Source of the DNA: Eggerthella sinensis
Lineage (GTDB): Bacteria; Actinomycetota; Coriobacteriia; Coriobacteriales; Eggerthellaceae
Assembly: GCF_003339815.1 (NCBI RefSeq)
Contig: NZ_PPTT01000020.1
Span: 1-64,000 of the forward strand
Length of the DNA: 64,000 bases
Direction: 5' to 3'
In this document: piece by piece, positions 17,381 to 25,637 of the stretch
Numbering within the stretch: position 1 is the stretch's first letter
Layout of the letters: each line of letters begins with the position of its first letter
Notes under the pieces: model-generated
Databases searched by the model: none
Seen by the model: the letters and a program-made list of their open reading frames with translations, nothing else
Told to the model about the DNA's origin: nothing
Made by a program: the position numbers and the translations under genes

Positions 17381-17407
17381 ACGGCGCCGAGCGGCGCCGT
17401 TTGCTTT
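17381..17407 (+). terminator. Terminator after the LytS-type kinase
   Basis: ACGGCGCC and GGCGCCGT (eight-base stem, GAGC loop) followed by TTGCTTT. Confidence 0.8.
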
Positions 17408-17410
17408 CGA

Positions 17411-17486
17411 TGGTGCCCCCGGGCGGATTCGAACCGCCGGCACCCGCTTTAGGAGAGCGGTGCTCTGTCCCCTGAGCTACGGAGGC
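17411..17486 (-). tRNA. tRNA-Arg (anticodon CCT)
   Basis: Folds as a 76-base cloverleaf on the minus strand: acceptor GCCTCCG/CGGGGGC, D stem GCTC/GAGC, anticodon stem CCGCT/AGCGG with loop CTCCTAA, T stem GGCGG/CCGCC with TTCGAAT, and an encoded CCA end. Reads AGG codons. Confidence 0.96.
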
Positions 17487-17633
17487 GCGTTGGCTATTGT
17501 AGCATTGTTGGCGAAGAAGCGCGCGTCGGAGTAAGGGAACCTGCGTCGCCCTCAGCCTGCGTCCCCTCCTATTGCGCCTGCGGTGCGATTTGCTGGTGCG
17601 CAAGGTTTTTCGCAGGCGCTAGGAGCGGGGGCA

Positions 17634-17666
17634 AAAAGGAGGGACGCCGTGGGCGCCCCTCCTTTT
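17634..17666 (-). terminator. Terminator of the pknB operon
   Basis: AAAAGGAGGG and CCCTCCTTTT form a ten-base stem with a GC-rich loop and T-runs. It overlaps the last bases of the kinase stop codon. Confidence 0.8.
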
Positions 17667-19656
17667 AGTTTTGCTTCTTTGGGTCTTCTGTTGGGTCTTC
17701 GGTGGGGTCCGGGGTTATTGCTTGGAAGGTGACGGTGATGTTTACGTTGCTCTTGATGTTCGGGAGCGTGAACGTGCCACCTGTCTTGCCGACGTCGTCT
17801 AGGCCGCTGACCTTCGCTACCTCGTAGCCGGGGTTCGGGGTGATGGTGATGACGGCGCTGCCGCCCTCTTCAACCGACGAGACGTTCGAGGTCACGGTGC
17901 CGCCGCCGTTGGAGTTCACGCCAACCGAGTACGTCTGCGTCTTCTTGCCGGTGCTCACCACGATGTTCACCGCGTCGCCCTCTTTGCGCTTGCCGCTCGA
18001 GGGATCTTGGCTGATGACGAGTCCTGCTTCGACGGTATCGCTTTCCATGTAGTCGGTGTTCACGTAGAAGCCAGCGTTGTTGAGCGTGGTGACGGCGGCG
18101 CCTTCACGCTGACCCACCACGTTCGGCACGTCGATGCCCGCCGAGCCCTTCGACAGGATATACGTGACCGTGGAATCCTTGGCTACCTCGGTACCGGCAA
18201 CGGGGTCTTGCCTGATGACGTGGCCTTCCTCAACCGTGTCGGAGTATTCGGCCTCGCCCGAGGCGGACTTCAACCCGTTCGCGGTCAGTTCCTTCTTGGC
18301 CTCGTCGGCGGTTTTGCCCGAGAGATCGGGTACGGTGATGGCTTTCGTGCCCTTCGACACGGAGAGGTTGATCTTGGTGCCCTTGGCCTGCTTGCTGTCG
18401 CCCTTCGGATCCTGGCTGATCACCTGGCCGGCCTCGACGTTGTCGTCGAACGATTCCTCAACCTTGCCCAGCTCGAACCCGGCCTCCTCGATGGCGGCGG
18501 TGGCTTCGTCAACCGTCTTGCCCACCACGCTGGGAACGGCAACCTTATCCTTATCATCGCCGCCACCCGACATGAGGGCGAACGCGATGCCGCCCACCAC
18601 GGCAAGCGCCGCGATGATGCCGATGACGATGGCGATGGTCTTCTTGTTGTTCTTCTTGCCGCCCGTGTTGTTGGCGTTGTAGGAACGCTGCGCGCTCGTG
18701 GGGGATGCGGCATTCACGCCGCCCATGGCCGGCATGACGGCGGTGCCGTCGGCCACGCCCATGGGGGGAACCACGCCGCCCATGACCACCGTCTCGGCAC
18801 TGGTGAAGCCCTCGCCCAGGTTGACGGGGCGGCCGGCCAGGTAGTCGTTGAGCGCGAGGCGCATATCCTTCGCGGTGGCGAAGCGCTCTTCGGGGTTCTT
18901 CGCGATGGCCTTCATGATGATGGCCTCGAGCGCGGGGTCGATGTCGGGGTTGATCTCGCGCGGCGGCACGGGCAGGTCGTTGACCTGCTTCATGGCAACG
19001 CTCACGGCGTCGGGACCGTCGAACGGCAGGCGTCCGGTGGCGGACTCGTACAGCACGATGCCCAGCGAGTAGATGTCGCTCGTAGCGGTGAGGTCTTTGC
19101 CCTGCGCCTGCTCGGGGGAGATGTAGTGCGCGGTGCCCAGCACCGAAGAGGTTTGGGTCATCACGGAGTTCTTCGCGCGCGCGATGCCGAAGTCCATGAC
19201 CTTCACGTTGCCGTCGGGCTGCACCATGATGTTCTGCGGCTTGATGTCGCGGTGGATGATGTCAAGGCCGTGCGCCACGGAAAGCGCCTGGCACACCTGC
19301 GAGCCGATTTCGGCAACCTTGCGCTGGTTGATGGCGCCGCGCTCGAGGATGGCGGTCTTCAAGTCGGACCCGCGCACGAACTCCATGACGATGTAGTAGG
19401 TGCCCTCGTCCTGGCCCCAGTCGTACACGTTCACGATGTAGGGGCTCTGCAAGTTGGCGGCAGCGGCGGCTTCCTGCTTGAAGCGCTGGGTGAAGTTCGG
19501 GTCGGCGGCGTATTGGGGCAGCATGACCTTCACGGCGACCAGGCGACCGAGCACGTTGTCCTGCGCGCGATACACCTCCGCCATACCGCCGATACCGATG
19601 CGCTCGGTAATCTGGTAGCGGTTGTTGAACACCCTGCCTATCATGTTTCCGGTCAC
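17665..19656 (-). CDS. pknB: PknB-type Ser/Thr protein kinase with PASTA repeats
   Basis: 663 residues. The kinase domain has GIGGMAEVY, catalytic K43, HRDIKPQN (D137), DFG (155-157) and an activation loop MTQTSSVLGTAHY. A transmembrane helix lies at about 343-363. Outside are three PASTA repeats (VPSVVGKTVDEA, VPDLSGKTADEA, VPNVVGQREGAA). After them comes an extra domain of about 80 residues (VNSNGGGTVTSN...TPNPGYEVAKV) that resembles an InlB B-repeat, and a Thr/Pro/Asp tail. It ends the fhaA-fhaB-pstP-SEDS/PBP operon and is expected to control wall synthesis and division by phosphorylating operon products. Confidence 0.94.
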   Translation of the reverse strand: MTGNMIGRVFNNRYQITERIGIGGMAEVYRAQDNVLGRLVAVKVMLPQYAADPNFTQRFKQEAAAAANLQSPYIVNVYDWGQDEGTYYIVMEFVRGSDLKTAILERGAINQRKVAEIGSQVCQALSVAHGLDIIHRDIKPQNIMVQPDGNVKVMDFGIARAKNSVMTQTSSVLGTAHYISPEQAQGKDLTATSDIYSLGIVLYESATGRLPFDGPDAVSVAMKQVNDLPVPPREINPDIDPALEAIIMKAIAKNPEERFATAKDMRLALNDYLAGRPVNLGEGFTSAETVVMGGVVPPMGVADGTAVMPAMGGVNAASPTSAQRSYNANNTGGKKNNKKTIAIVIGIIAALAVVGGIAFALMSGGGDDKDKVAVPSVVGKTVDEATAAIEEAGFELGKVEESFDDNVEAGQVISQDPKGDSKQAKGTKINLSVSKGTKAITVPDLSGKTADEAKKELTANGLKSASGEAEYSDTVEEGHVIRQDPVAGTEVAKDSTVTYILSKGSAGIDVPNVVGQREGAAVTTLNNAGFYVNTDYMESDTVEAGLVISQDPSSGKRKEGDAVNIVVSTGKKTQTYSVGVNSNGGGTVTSNVSSVEEGGSAVITITPNPGYEVAKVSGLDDVGKTGGTFTLPNIKSNVNITVTFQAITPDPTEDPTEDPKKQN

Positions 19657-19732
19657 GTTTTAGCTCCTTTAGGTTACATGCTGGGCTGCATACCGTTTTG
19701 AGGACGGTACACGGGCCATCAGCATACCTTAT

Positions 19733-22507
19733 TTACAAAAGCCCCTGAACTTCCAAGGCCGTTTTTAACACATTCTGCGCTTTTGCCGTACCCACGCCCT
19801 CTTCGCCGTCCTCGATGATGAGCGCAACCACCACGCGCGGATCGTCGGCGGGCGCCATGCCCACGAACCAGCTGTCGTTGCTGTCTTGCTTCTCGGCGGT
19901 ACCCGTCTTGCCGGCAACGTCGATGCCGTCGATTTGCGCCGCCGTGCCGGTGCCGTTCTCAACGACGCCGAGCAGCACCTGGCGGGTGCGCTCAGCGGTG
20001 GTCTTGCTGATGGCCGTCATGAGCTTCGACGGCTGAGCCGAGAAGCTGCGCTCGCCGTTGGCGTTGTTCACGCTGTCAACGATGTAGGGCTGCATGATCA
20101 CGCCGTCGTTTGCGATGGCGGCGCCCACGAGCGCCATCTCGAGCACGGTGGCCTGCGGGCCCGCCGGGCTTTCGCGGTCGGGGTGGTTGGGATCGCCCAC
20201 CGGCTCGCCCGCGGCGGCCCACGCCAGCTCCCATGGGCTCTTGGACAGATCCTCGGCGGTGGGCATGAGCGAGGTGAACAGGCCCAGCGAGAAGTCGATG
20301 TTCTTGTTGAAGCCGAAGTCCTCGGCGCCGGCCACCAGCTTATCAGCACCCATCTCGACGCCCAGCTGACCGAACACGGTGTTCGACGACAGCGCAGTGG
20401 CCTGGGCCAACGTGAGGTTGCCGTAATCGGCCTTGTTGAAGTTCGACACGGTGGCGTTGCCGATTTCCATGGTGCCCGGCGACGAGAACACGGTGTCCTC
20501 CTTCGCCACGTCGTCTTCAAGCGCGGTGGCAAGCGTGACCATCTTGAACGTGGAGCCCGGCGCGTACAGCGCGTGGGTGGCGCGGTCGATGAGCGTGGTG
20601 TCGTCGGGGTTCGCGTTCGCCTGCTCGATGATCGACTCGAAGTCGGCGGCGTTGTACGTGGGCGATGAGGCCATGCCAAGCACGGCGCCCGTGTCGGGGT
20701 CGAGCACCACGCACGCGCCCTTGCGCCCGGCGAGCGCATCCTGCGCTGCCTGCTGAATCTTGGAGTTGAGGGTGAGCGTGACGTCGTTGCCCGCCGTGCC
20801 GATGCCGGCAAGCGAGTTCAGCACGTCGGTCCACGAGGCGAAGTTCTCCTGCCCCTTGAGCGTGTCGTTGTACGCGGCTTCGATGCCCGCGTTGCCGAAG
20901 CGCGACGACGAGTAGCCCACCACGTGGCTGGCCAGGTCGCCGGCCGGGTACTCGCGCTCGTACGTGCCGTCCTCCTGCTTCACGCTGCGCGCAAGCACGG
21001 TGCCGTCGTACGTGGCGATGGTGCCGCGCTCGGTGCGCGCTTCCTTCGCGATGGTGTGGTTGTTGCCCGGCAGGTTCTGGTAGTAGTCGGCCTGCACCAC
21101 CATGATGAGCGTGAGGTTCGCCACAAGCAGCGCGAACAGCGTGGAGCACAGCAGCATGCTGTGGTTGAGGCGCTTGCCCAGCGACACGCGCCCGAGCACG
21201 CTGTTCGCGTGCAGCGACGTGGTGGCGCTGGTCATCTCCGCGCCGACGCCCGTGCCTTCGTCGCCGCAGCGCAGCAGGAAGCCCACGATGATGAAGCTGG
21301 CCAAAAGCGACGAGCCGCCCTGGCTGATGAAGGGCAGAGTGAGGCCCGTCAGCGGGATGAGCCGCGTGACGCCGCCGACGATGATGAACGCCTGCAGCAC
21401 GATCATGGACGTGAGGCCCACGGCGACGAACGAGCTGACGTCGCTCTTCGCGCGCGCCGCCGTCACGAAGCCGCGCACGGCGAAGCACAGGAACAGCAGC
21501 AGCACGCCCGCCGCGCCCAGCAGGCCGATTTCCTCGGCGATGGCGGCGAAGATGAAGTCGCTCTCCACGACGGGAATCTGGTCGGCCAGGCCGCGTCCGA
21601 TGCCCACGCCGAACAGGTCGCCGTCGGCGATGGAGTAGATGGCCTGCGTGAGCTGGTAGCCCGTATCCTGTGCGTCGGCGAAGGGATCGAGCCAGGTGTT
21701 CACGCGCACCTGCACGTGGGTGAACGCCATGAACGCGCCCACGGCGCCGATGGCGATGAGGCCGAGGCCGATGACGAGGTAGAACTTCTTGCCCGTGGCC
21801 ACGTACAGCATGACGAGGAACACGAAGAAGAACACGAGGGCGCTGCCGAGGTCTTTCTCGAACACGACGATGACGAGCGCGATGCCCCACATGAGCAGCA
21901 GCGGCAGCAGCGTGCGGACGTCGGGCAGGCGGAAGGGGCCCACGCGCCACGTGAACACCGAGAGCATCTCGCGGTTCTGCGCGAGGTAGCCCGCCAGGAA
22001 CAGCACGATGACGATCTTCGCGATTTCGCCCGGTTGGAACGAGTAGCTGCCGATGGACAGCCAGATGCGGCTACCGTAAATCTCCTGGCCAAGGCCCGGA
22101 ACGAGCGGCGAGAGCAGCAGCAGGAAGCCCACGATCATGAGCGTGTACTTGTAGTTGGCTATCTTGTCGAGGTTGCGTATGAACACGAGCACGAGCACCA
22201 TGCAGGCCACGCCCACGAACAGCCACATCACCTGGCCGACGGCCAGGTCGGGGGCCAGGCTGGTGACGAACGCGATGCCGATGCCCGACAGCGCGAACGA
22301 GATGGGCAGCAGCGCAGGGTCCGAGTTTGGCGCGAACTTGCGCACGGCGAGGTGCGCGATGACGAATGCGACGAAGATGGCCGCCGGCACTCCGAGGGTG
22401 GTCAGGTTGAGCGCCTGTCCCTGGTTGATGGCGATCATGGCGAACAGCAGCGCCACCACGGGCGCCGCCACCAGCAACAATACGAGTTCTACGTTGCGGC
22501 GCGTCAT
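19733..22507 (-). CDS. Natural fusion of SEDS glycosyltransferase (RodA/FtsW) and class B penicillin-binding protein
   Basis: 924 residues. Residues 1 to about 430 are a SEDS polymerase with about ten helices and the family stretch WLDPFADAQDTGYQ..SIADGDLFGVGIGRG, followed by LPLTGLTLPFISQGG-type residues near 375-390. Residues from about 450 on are a PBP2/PbpA-like transpeptidase with one membrane helix and the active-site set S652-T-F-K655, SSN (ALSSNTVFG) and K867-T-G. The two activities normally sit in separate neighbouring genes (rodA and pbpA). Start and phosphatase stop overlap as ATGA, and there is no stop or frame change between the halves. Confidence 0.95.
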   Translation of the reverse strand: MTRRNVELVLLLVAAPVVALLFAMIAINQGQALNLTTLGVPAAIFVAFVIAHLAVRKFAPNSDPALLPISFALSGIGIAFVTSLAPDLAVGQVMWLFVGVACMVLVLVFIRNLDKIANYKYTLMIVGFLLLLSPLVPGLGQEIYGSRIWLSIGSYSFQPGEIAKIVIVLFLAGYLAQNREMLSVFTWRVGPFRLPDVRTLLPLLLMWGIALVIVVFEKDLGSALVFFFVFLVMLYVATGKKFYLVIGLGLIAIGAVGAFMAFTHVQVRVNTWLDPFADAQDTGYQLTQAIYSIADGDLFGVGIGRGLADQIPVVESDFIFAAIAEEIGLLGAAGVLLLFLCFAVRGFVTAARAKSDVSSFVAVGLTSMIVLQAFIIVGGVTRLIPLTGLTLPFISQGGSSLLASFIIVGFLLRCGDEGTGVGAEMTSATTSLHANSVLGRVSLGKRLNHSMLLCSTLFALLVANLTLIMVVQADYYQNLPGNNHTIAKEARTERGTIATYDGTVLARSVKQEDGTYEREYPAGDLASHVVGYSSSRFGNAGIEAAYNDTLKGQENFASWTDVLNSLAGIGTAGNDVTLTLNSKIQQAAQDALAGRKGACVVLDPDTGAVLGMASSPTYNAADFESIIEQANANPDDTTLIDRATHALYAPGSTFKMVTLATALEDDVAKEDTVFSSPGTMEIGNATVSNFNKADYGNLTLAQATALSSNTVFGQLGVEMGADKLVAGAEDFGFNKNIDFSLGLFTSLMPTAEDLSKSPWELAWAAAGEPVGDPNHPDRESPAGPQATVLEMALVGAAIANDGVIMQPYIVDSVNNANGERSFSAQPSKLMTAISKTTAERTRQVLLGVVENGTGTAAQIDGIDVAGKTGTAEKQDSNDSWFVGMAPADDPRVVVALIIEDGEEGVGTAKAQNVLKTALEVQGLL

Positions 22508-23682
22508 GCGGCACCGCCTTGCGTGTCCTTGTCGTCCCCGTCTTTGGCGTTGTCCTGCGTCTCGCCGCCTTCGGCGGCGTTATCGTTCTTCTGCGCGATC
22601 TCGTCCTCGTACTCTTTGACGAGCGCTTCGGCCGCTTCCATGTCGTCGACGCGGATGCCATCGTTCAGGCGGTTCGCCACGCCGGGCTGCAGTTGGTCGA
22701 CCTCCACGGAGGTGGTTTTTTCCAGGTGCGAGAATGTGAGCCCCAGCACCGAGCCGGGAACGCCCCGGTAGATGGCCACCTTGCCGTTGTCGTTGGCCAG
22801 GTACGCCGTGGTGTTCAGGTAGGTTTGCGTGCCCCACACGGCCCCGGCGATGATGGCCGCGAACAGCACGAGCACGAGCGCGATGGACAGCTTCGTTTTG
22901 CGCGCCAGCTTCTTGCGGCGCACTTCGGCGTAGCCGGTCACGTCTACCACGATGACGGTGACGTTGTCGTGGCCGCCTGCTGCGATGGCCTCGTTCACCA
23001 GCTGCGATGCGCAGCGCTGCGGGTCTTGGATGCGGCGCATGGTGTTCTCGATCTCGTCGTCGAACACCATGCCCGATAGGCCGTCGGAGCAGATGAGCAA
23101 GCGGTCGCCCGTTTCGACGTTGATCTCGTAAATGTCGGGGTGCAGGTGCACGTCGCTGCCCAGGGCGCGCGTGATCACCGAGCGCTGCGGGTGCGTGCGC
23201 GCTTCTTCGGCCGTGAGCTGCCCGGCTTCGATCATGTCGGCCATGAGGCTGTGGTCGCGGGTGAGCTGCTGAAGCTTTCCTTGGTGCAGCAAGTAGGCGC
23301 GCGAGTCTCCCACCTGGGCAATCACCAGACGCTCGCCCTCGAGCATGGCGGCGGTCATGGTGGTGCCCATGCCCTGGCGGCCGCGTCCTTCGTGGGCTGC
23401 CTGGATGACGGCGCGGTTTGCGTTCTCCACGGCGCGGCCGAGCTCCGCCCCGTCGGGATGGGCGGGGGCCTGCTCGGACAGCACGCGCACGGCAATCTCG
23501 GAAGCCACTTCGCCCGCGGCGTGCCCGCCCATGCCGTCGGCGACGGCGTACAGGGGAGGCGTGACCACGAGGCTGTCCTCGTTGTGGTCACGCAGGCATC
23601 CGATGTCGGTGCGACTGCCGAACGAGGTGAGCGCGCCCTTGCGCGTGCGCGGCGTGGATTTGTACGAACGCTCGGCGGCCAT
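22504..23682 (-). CDS. pstP: PstP-type PP2C protein phosphatase
   Basis: 392 residues. PP2C metal-binding motifs appear in order: RxxNED (LRDHNEDS), VADGMGGHAAGE, GDSRAYLL and CSDGLSG, with GGHDNVTVIVV at the domain end near residue 240. A single membrane helix (about 262-285) and an external, acidic tail follow. It reverses phosphorylation by the operon's kinase. Its start overlaps the fhaB stop (TAATG), its stop overlaps the SEDS/PBP start. Confidence 0.93.
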   Translation of the reverse strand: MAAERSYKSTPRTRKGALTSFGSRTDIGCLRDHNEDSLVVTPPLYAVADGMGGHAAGEVASEIAVRVLSEQAPAHPDGAELGRAVENANRAVIQAAHEGRGRQGMGTTMTAAMLEGERLVIAQVGDSRAYLLHQGKLQQLTRDHSLMADMIEAGQLTAEEARTHPQRSVITRALGSDVHLHPDIYEINVETGDRLLICSDGLSGMVFDDEIENTMRRIQDPQRCASQLVNEAIAAGGHDNVTVIVVDVTGYAEVRRKKLARKTKLSIALVLVLFAAIIAGAVWGTQTYLNTTAYLANDNGKVAIYRGVPGSVLGLTFSHLEKTTSVEVDQLQPGVANRLNDGIRVDDMEAAEALVKEYEDEIAQKNDNAAEGGETQDNAKDGDDKDTQGGAA

Positions 23683-24095
23683 TAGGCAAACCTCACGCGG
23701 ATGGCGACGTCGCCGACGTTCACCACGTCGTTGTTCCTGAGAGCGGTGGGCTCGGTGATGGGCTGTCCGTTCACGCCCGTGCCGTTCGTGGAACCGAGGT
23801 CCTCAACGAACAGGTTTTGCCCCATGAGCTGGAAGCGTGCGTGACGGCCGGACACGTAGCCCGCGCCCACGACGATGTCCGCCCCGGGGCTGCGGCCCAC
23901 GATGACGGGCCCGCGCACCACGATGGACACGCCGCGCAGCTCCTTCGGCCCGCGTTCCACGGAAAGGTTCCACGTGCGCTCTTTCTTGCGCTGGCCGCGC
24001 ACGAGTCCGATGCCCGTCTTCATGATGGCGAACAAGAACAGGTACAGCAGCGCGACGAACAGGAGGCGTACGATGAGAAGTACGACGTCGATCAC
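23682..24095 (-). CDS. fhaB: FHA-domain protein FhaB
   Basis: 137 residues. One N-terminal membrane helix (about 4-27), then an FHA phosphothreonine-binding domain with GRSPGADIVV, SGRHARF and LGSTNGTGVNG. In mycobacteria FhaB/FipA sits in the same operon and links kinase signals to the division and polar growth machinery. Coupled by overlap to pstP. Confidence 0.92.
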   Translation of the reverse strand: MIDVVLLIVRLLFVALLYLFLFAIMKTGIGLVRGQRKKERTWNLSVERGPKELRGVSIVVRGPVIVGRSPGADIVVGAGYVSGRHARFQLMGQNLFVEDLGSTNGTGVNGQPITEPTALRNNDVVNVGDVAIRVRFA

Positions 24096-24116
24096 GGGTT
24101 ATCCTTCCGTTTCCGC

Positions 24117-25388
24117 TCAGGCTTGGGTGAACACGAAGTTCGTCATGCCGATGGTGATGCGGTCACCTTCGGAGAGCGGCTGGGTGGCAACCTCGCGGCC
24201 GTTCACCAGGGTGCCGTTCGTCGAACCGAGGTCGGTGATGGTCCAGATGCCCTGCGGCTCGAAGCGCAGCTCGGCGTGCGTGCGCGAGGCGTTCACGTCG
24301 TGCACGGCGATGTCGTTCTTCGACTCGCGGCCGATGAGCAGGCGGGCGGAGGCCAGGTCGTACGTGCGGTTGTTCGTGGTGTCCACGAGGCGGGCGCGCA
24401 CGGCGGCCTGCGCCGGCATGGGCGTGGCGGCCTGCGGACCGCCGGCGAACACGACGGTTTCGGCGGCCATGGGCTGATGCTGCTGCGGTTGCTGCTGGGG
24501 ACGCGGCTGCGGCTGGCGCATGGCGGCGGCTCCCATGCCCGCACCGGCAGCGGCGCCGACACCGGCTCCTGCCGCAGCGGCGGCGCCGATGGCGAACGGG
24601 TCCACGGCCGTCGGGCGCTCGGGCGGCTGCATGCCGTCGCGCTGCTCGTCGAAGTCGCGGCTGTCGAAGGTGTACTCGCCGTAGTCGATGGAGTAGTCCA
24701 GCTCGTCCTCCGGCACGTAGGGAAGCTCCTGATGTTGGTCGAGCCCGCCGGCAGGCATGGCGTCGTACTGGTCGTAGGCGCTGTACGCGTCGTACTGCGC
24801 GGGGGCGCTCATGGGTGCCGGAGCCGGCGCGGGTGCGGCGTAGCCGTTGTCGTAGCCCTGCTGCGGGTAGCCGCCGTACTGCTGCTGCGGCGCCTGCTGG
24901 CGGGGAGCCTGCTGACGCGGCGCGGCATAGCCCTGCGCGGGCGCGCCGTAGCCGCCGGCCGACGGAGCGGCCAGGCCGTAGCGCTGCATTTCCTCGGCGC
25001 GCAGCTGCGCGATGATGGGCGCAGCCACCGCCTCGGCGATGATGTCGAACTTGCCGTGCTTCAGGCCGTCGTCCACGATGAAGCGCACGAGCGGCTGGCC
25101 GTCCATGACGAGGCCCTGCTCGGACGCCTTCGCGGTGAGGTAGGTTTCGGTTTCGCCGGCCAACGTGGGGTAGTAGCCCATGAGGCGGCGGTCGTCGTCG
25201 GGGTTCACGAGCACGGTGTACAGCGTGGGGGCGTACTGCTTGCCCGCGCCCACCATCTTCTCGCGCTTCATCTGCTTCTCGGCCTTCTTCGCTATCTGAA
25301 CCGGCGAGATGGGAGCGTCGAACATCTTGTCCGCAGCGCCCTCGAACGTGTCTTCCATCCTGCCTTCGAATTTCGAAAGAAAGCCCAT
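24117..25388 (-). CDS. fhaA: FhaA: DUF3662 and FHA-domain protein
   Basis: 423 residues. The N-terminal 125 residues match the FhaA N-terminal (DUF3662) domain (MGFLSKFEGRMEDTFEGAAD..). A low-complexity linker rich in Gln, Pro, Ala, Gly and Tyr follows (about 130-320), then an FHA domain with LIGRESKNDIAV, ASRTHAEL and LGSTNGTLVNG. The start at 25388 follows AAAGGAG. It heads the operon. In actinobacteria this protein binds phosphorylated MviN and restrains lipid II flipping (family knowledge). Confidence 0.92.
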   Translation of the reverse strand: MGFLSKFEGRMEDTFEGAADKMFDAPISPVQIAKKAEKQMKREKMVGAGKQYAPTLYTVLVNPDDDRRLMGYYPTLAGETETYLTAKASEQGLVMDGQPLVRFIVDDGLKHGKFDIIAEAVAAPIIAQLRAEEMQRYGLAAPSAGGYGAPAQGYAAPRQQAPRQQAPQQQYGGYPQQGYDNGYAAPAPAPAPMSAPAQYDAYSAYDQYDAMPAGGLDQHQELPYVPEDELDYSIDYGEYTFDSRDFDEQRDGMQPPERPTAVDPFAIGAAAAAGAGVGAAAGAGMGAAAMRQPQPRPQQQPQQHQPMAAETVVFAGGPQAATPMPAQAAVRARLVDTTNNRTYDLASARLLIGRESKNDIAVHDVNASRTHAELRFEPQGIWTITDLGSTNGTLVNGREVATQPLSEGDRITIGMTNFVFTQA

Positions 25389-25637
25389 TGCATCTCCTTT
25401 AACGGCGCGTCGTGGAAGCGGCGGCGGAGCCGAGCTTCGGGTGTGCGCGTGTCGCGTGCGGGCCGGTGCCCGCGCGGTCGCGCGCCCAAACGCAACCAGG
25501 TTACTTCGTGTGTCCCTGCATATGACTATGCAATGTTCCATCTTGCCATAAACGCCCCAGGTGCGCCCCATCCTTTACGCAATCGTCATTATTGTGAAGC
25601 GAGGGTAACGCACGCGGGGCGGGGCGTGCGGGGATGG

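Noticed and set aside
15060-17603. Very long minus-strand open frame opposite the TauE and LytS-type genes
   Set aside because: His/Arg/Gln-rich low-complexity translation, no start signal; an antisense by-product of high GC codon third positions.
20924-22771. Long plus-strand open frame opposite the SEDS/PBP fusion
   Set aside because: Antisense shadow; the minus-strand protein has full catalytic motifs.
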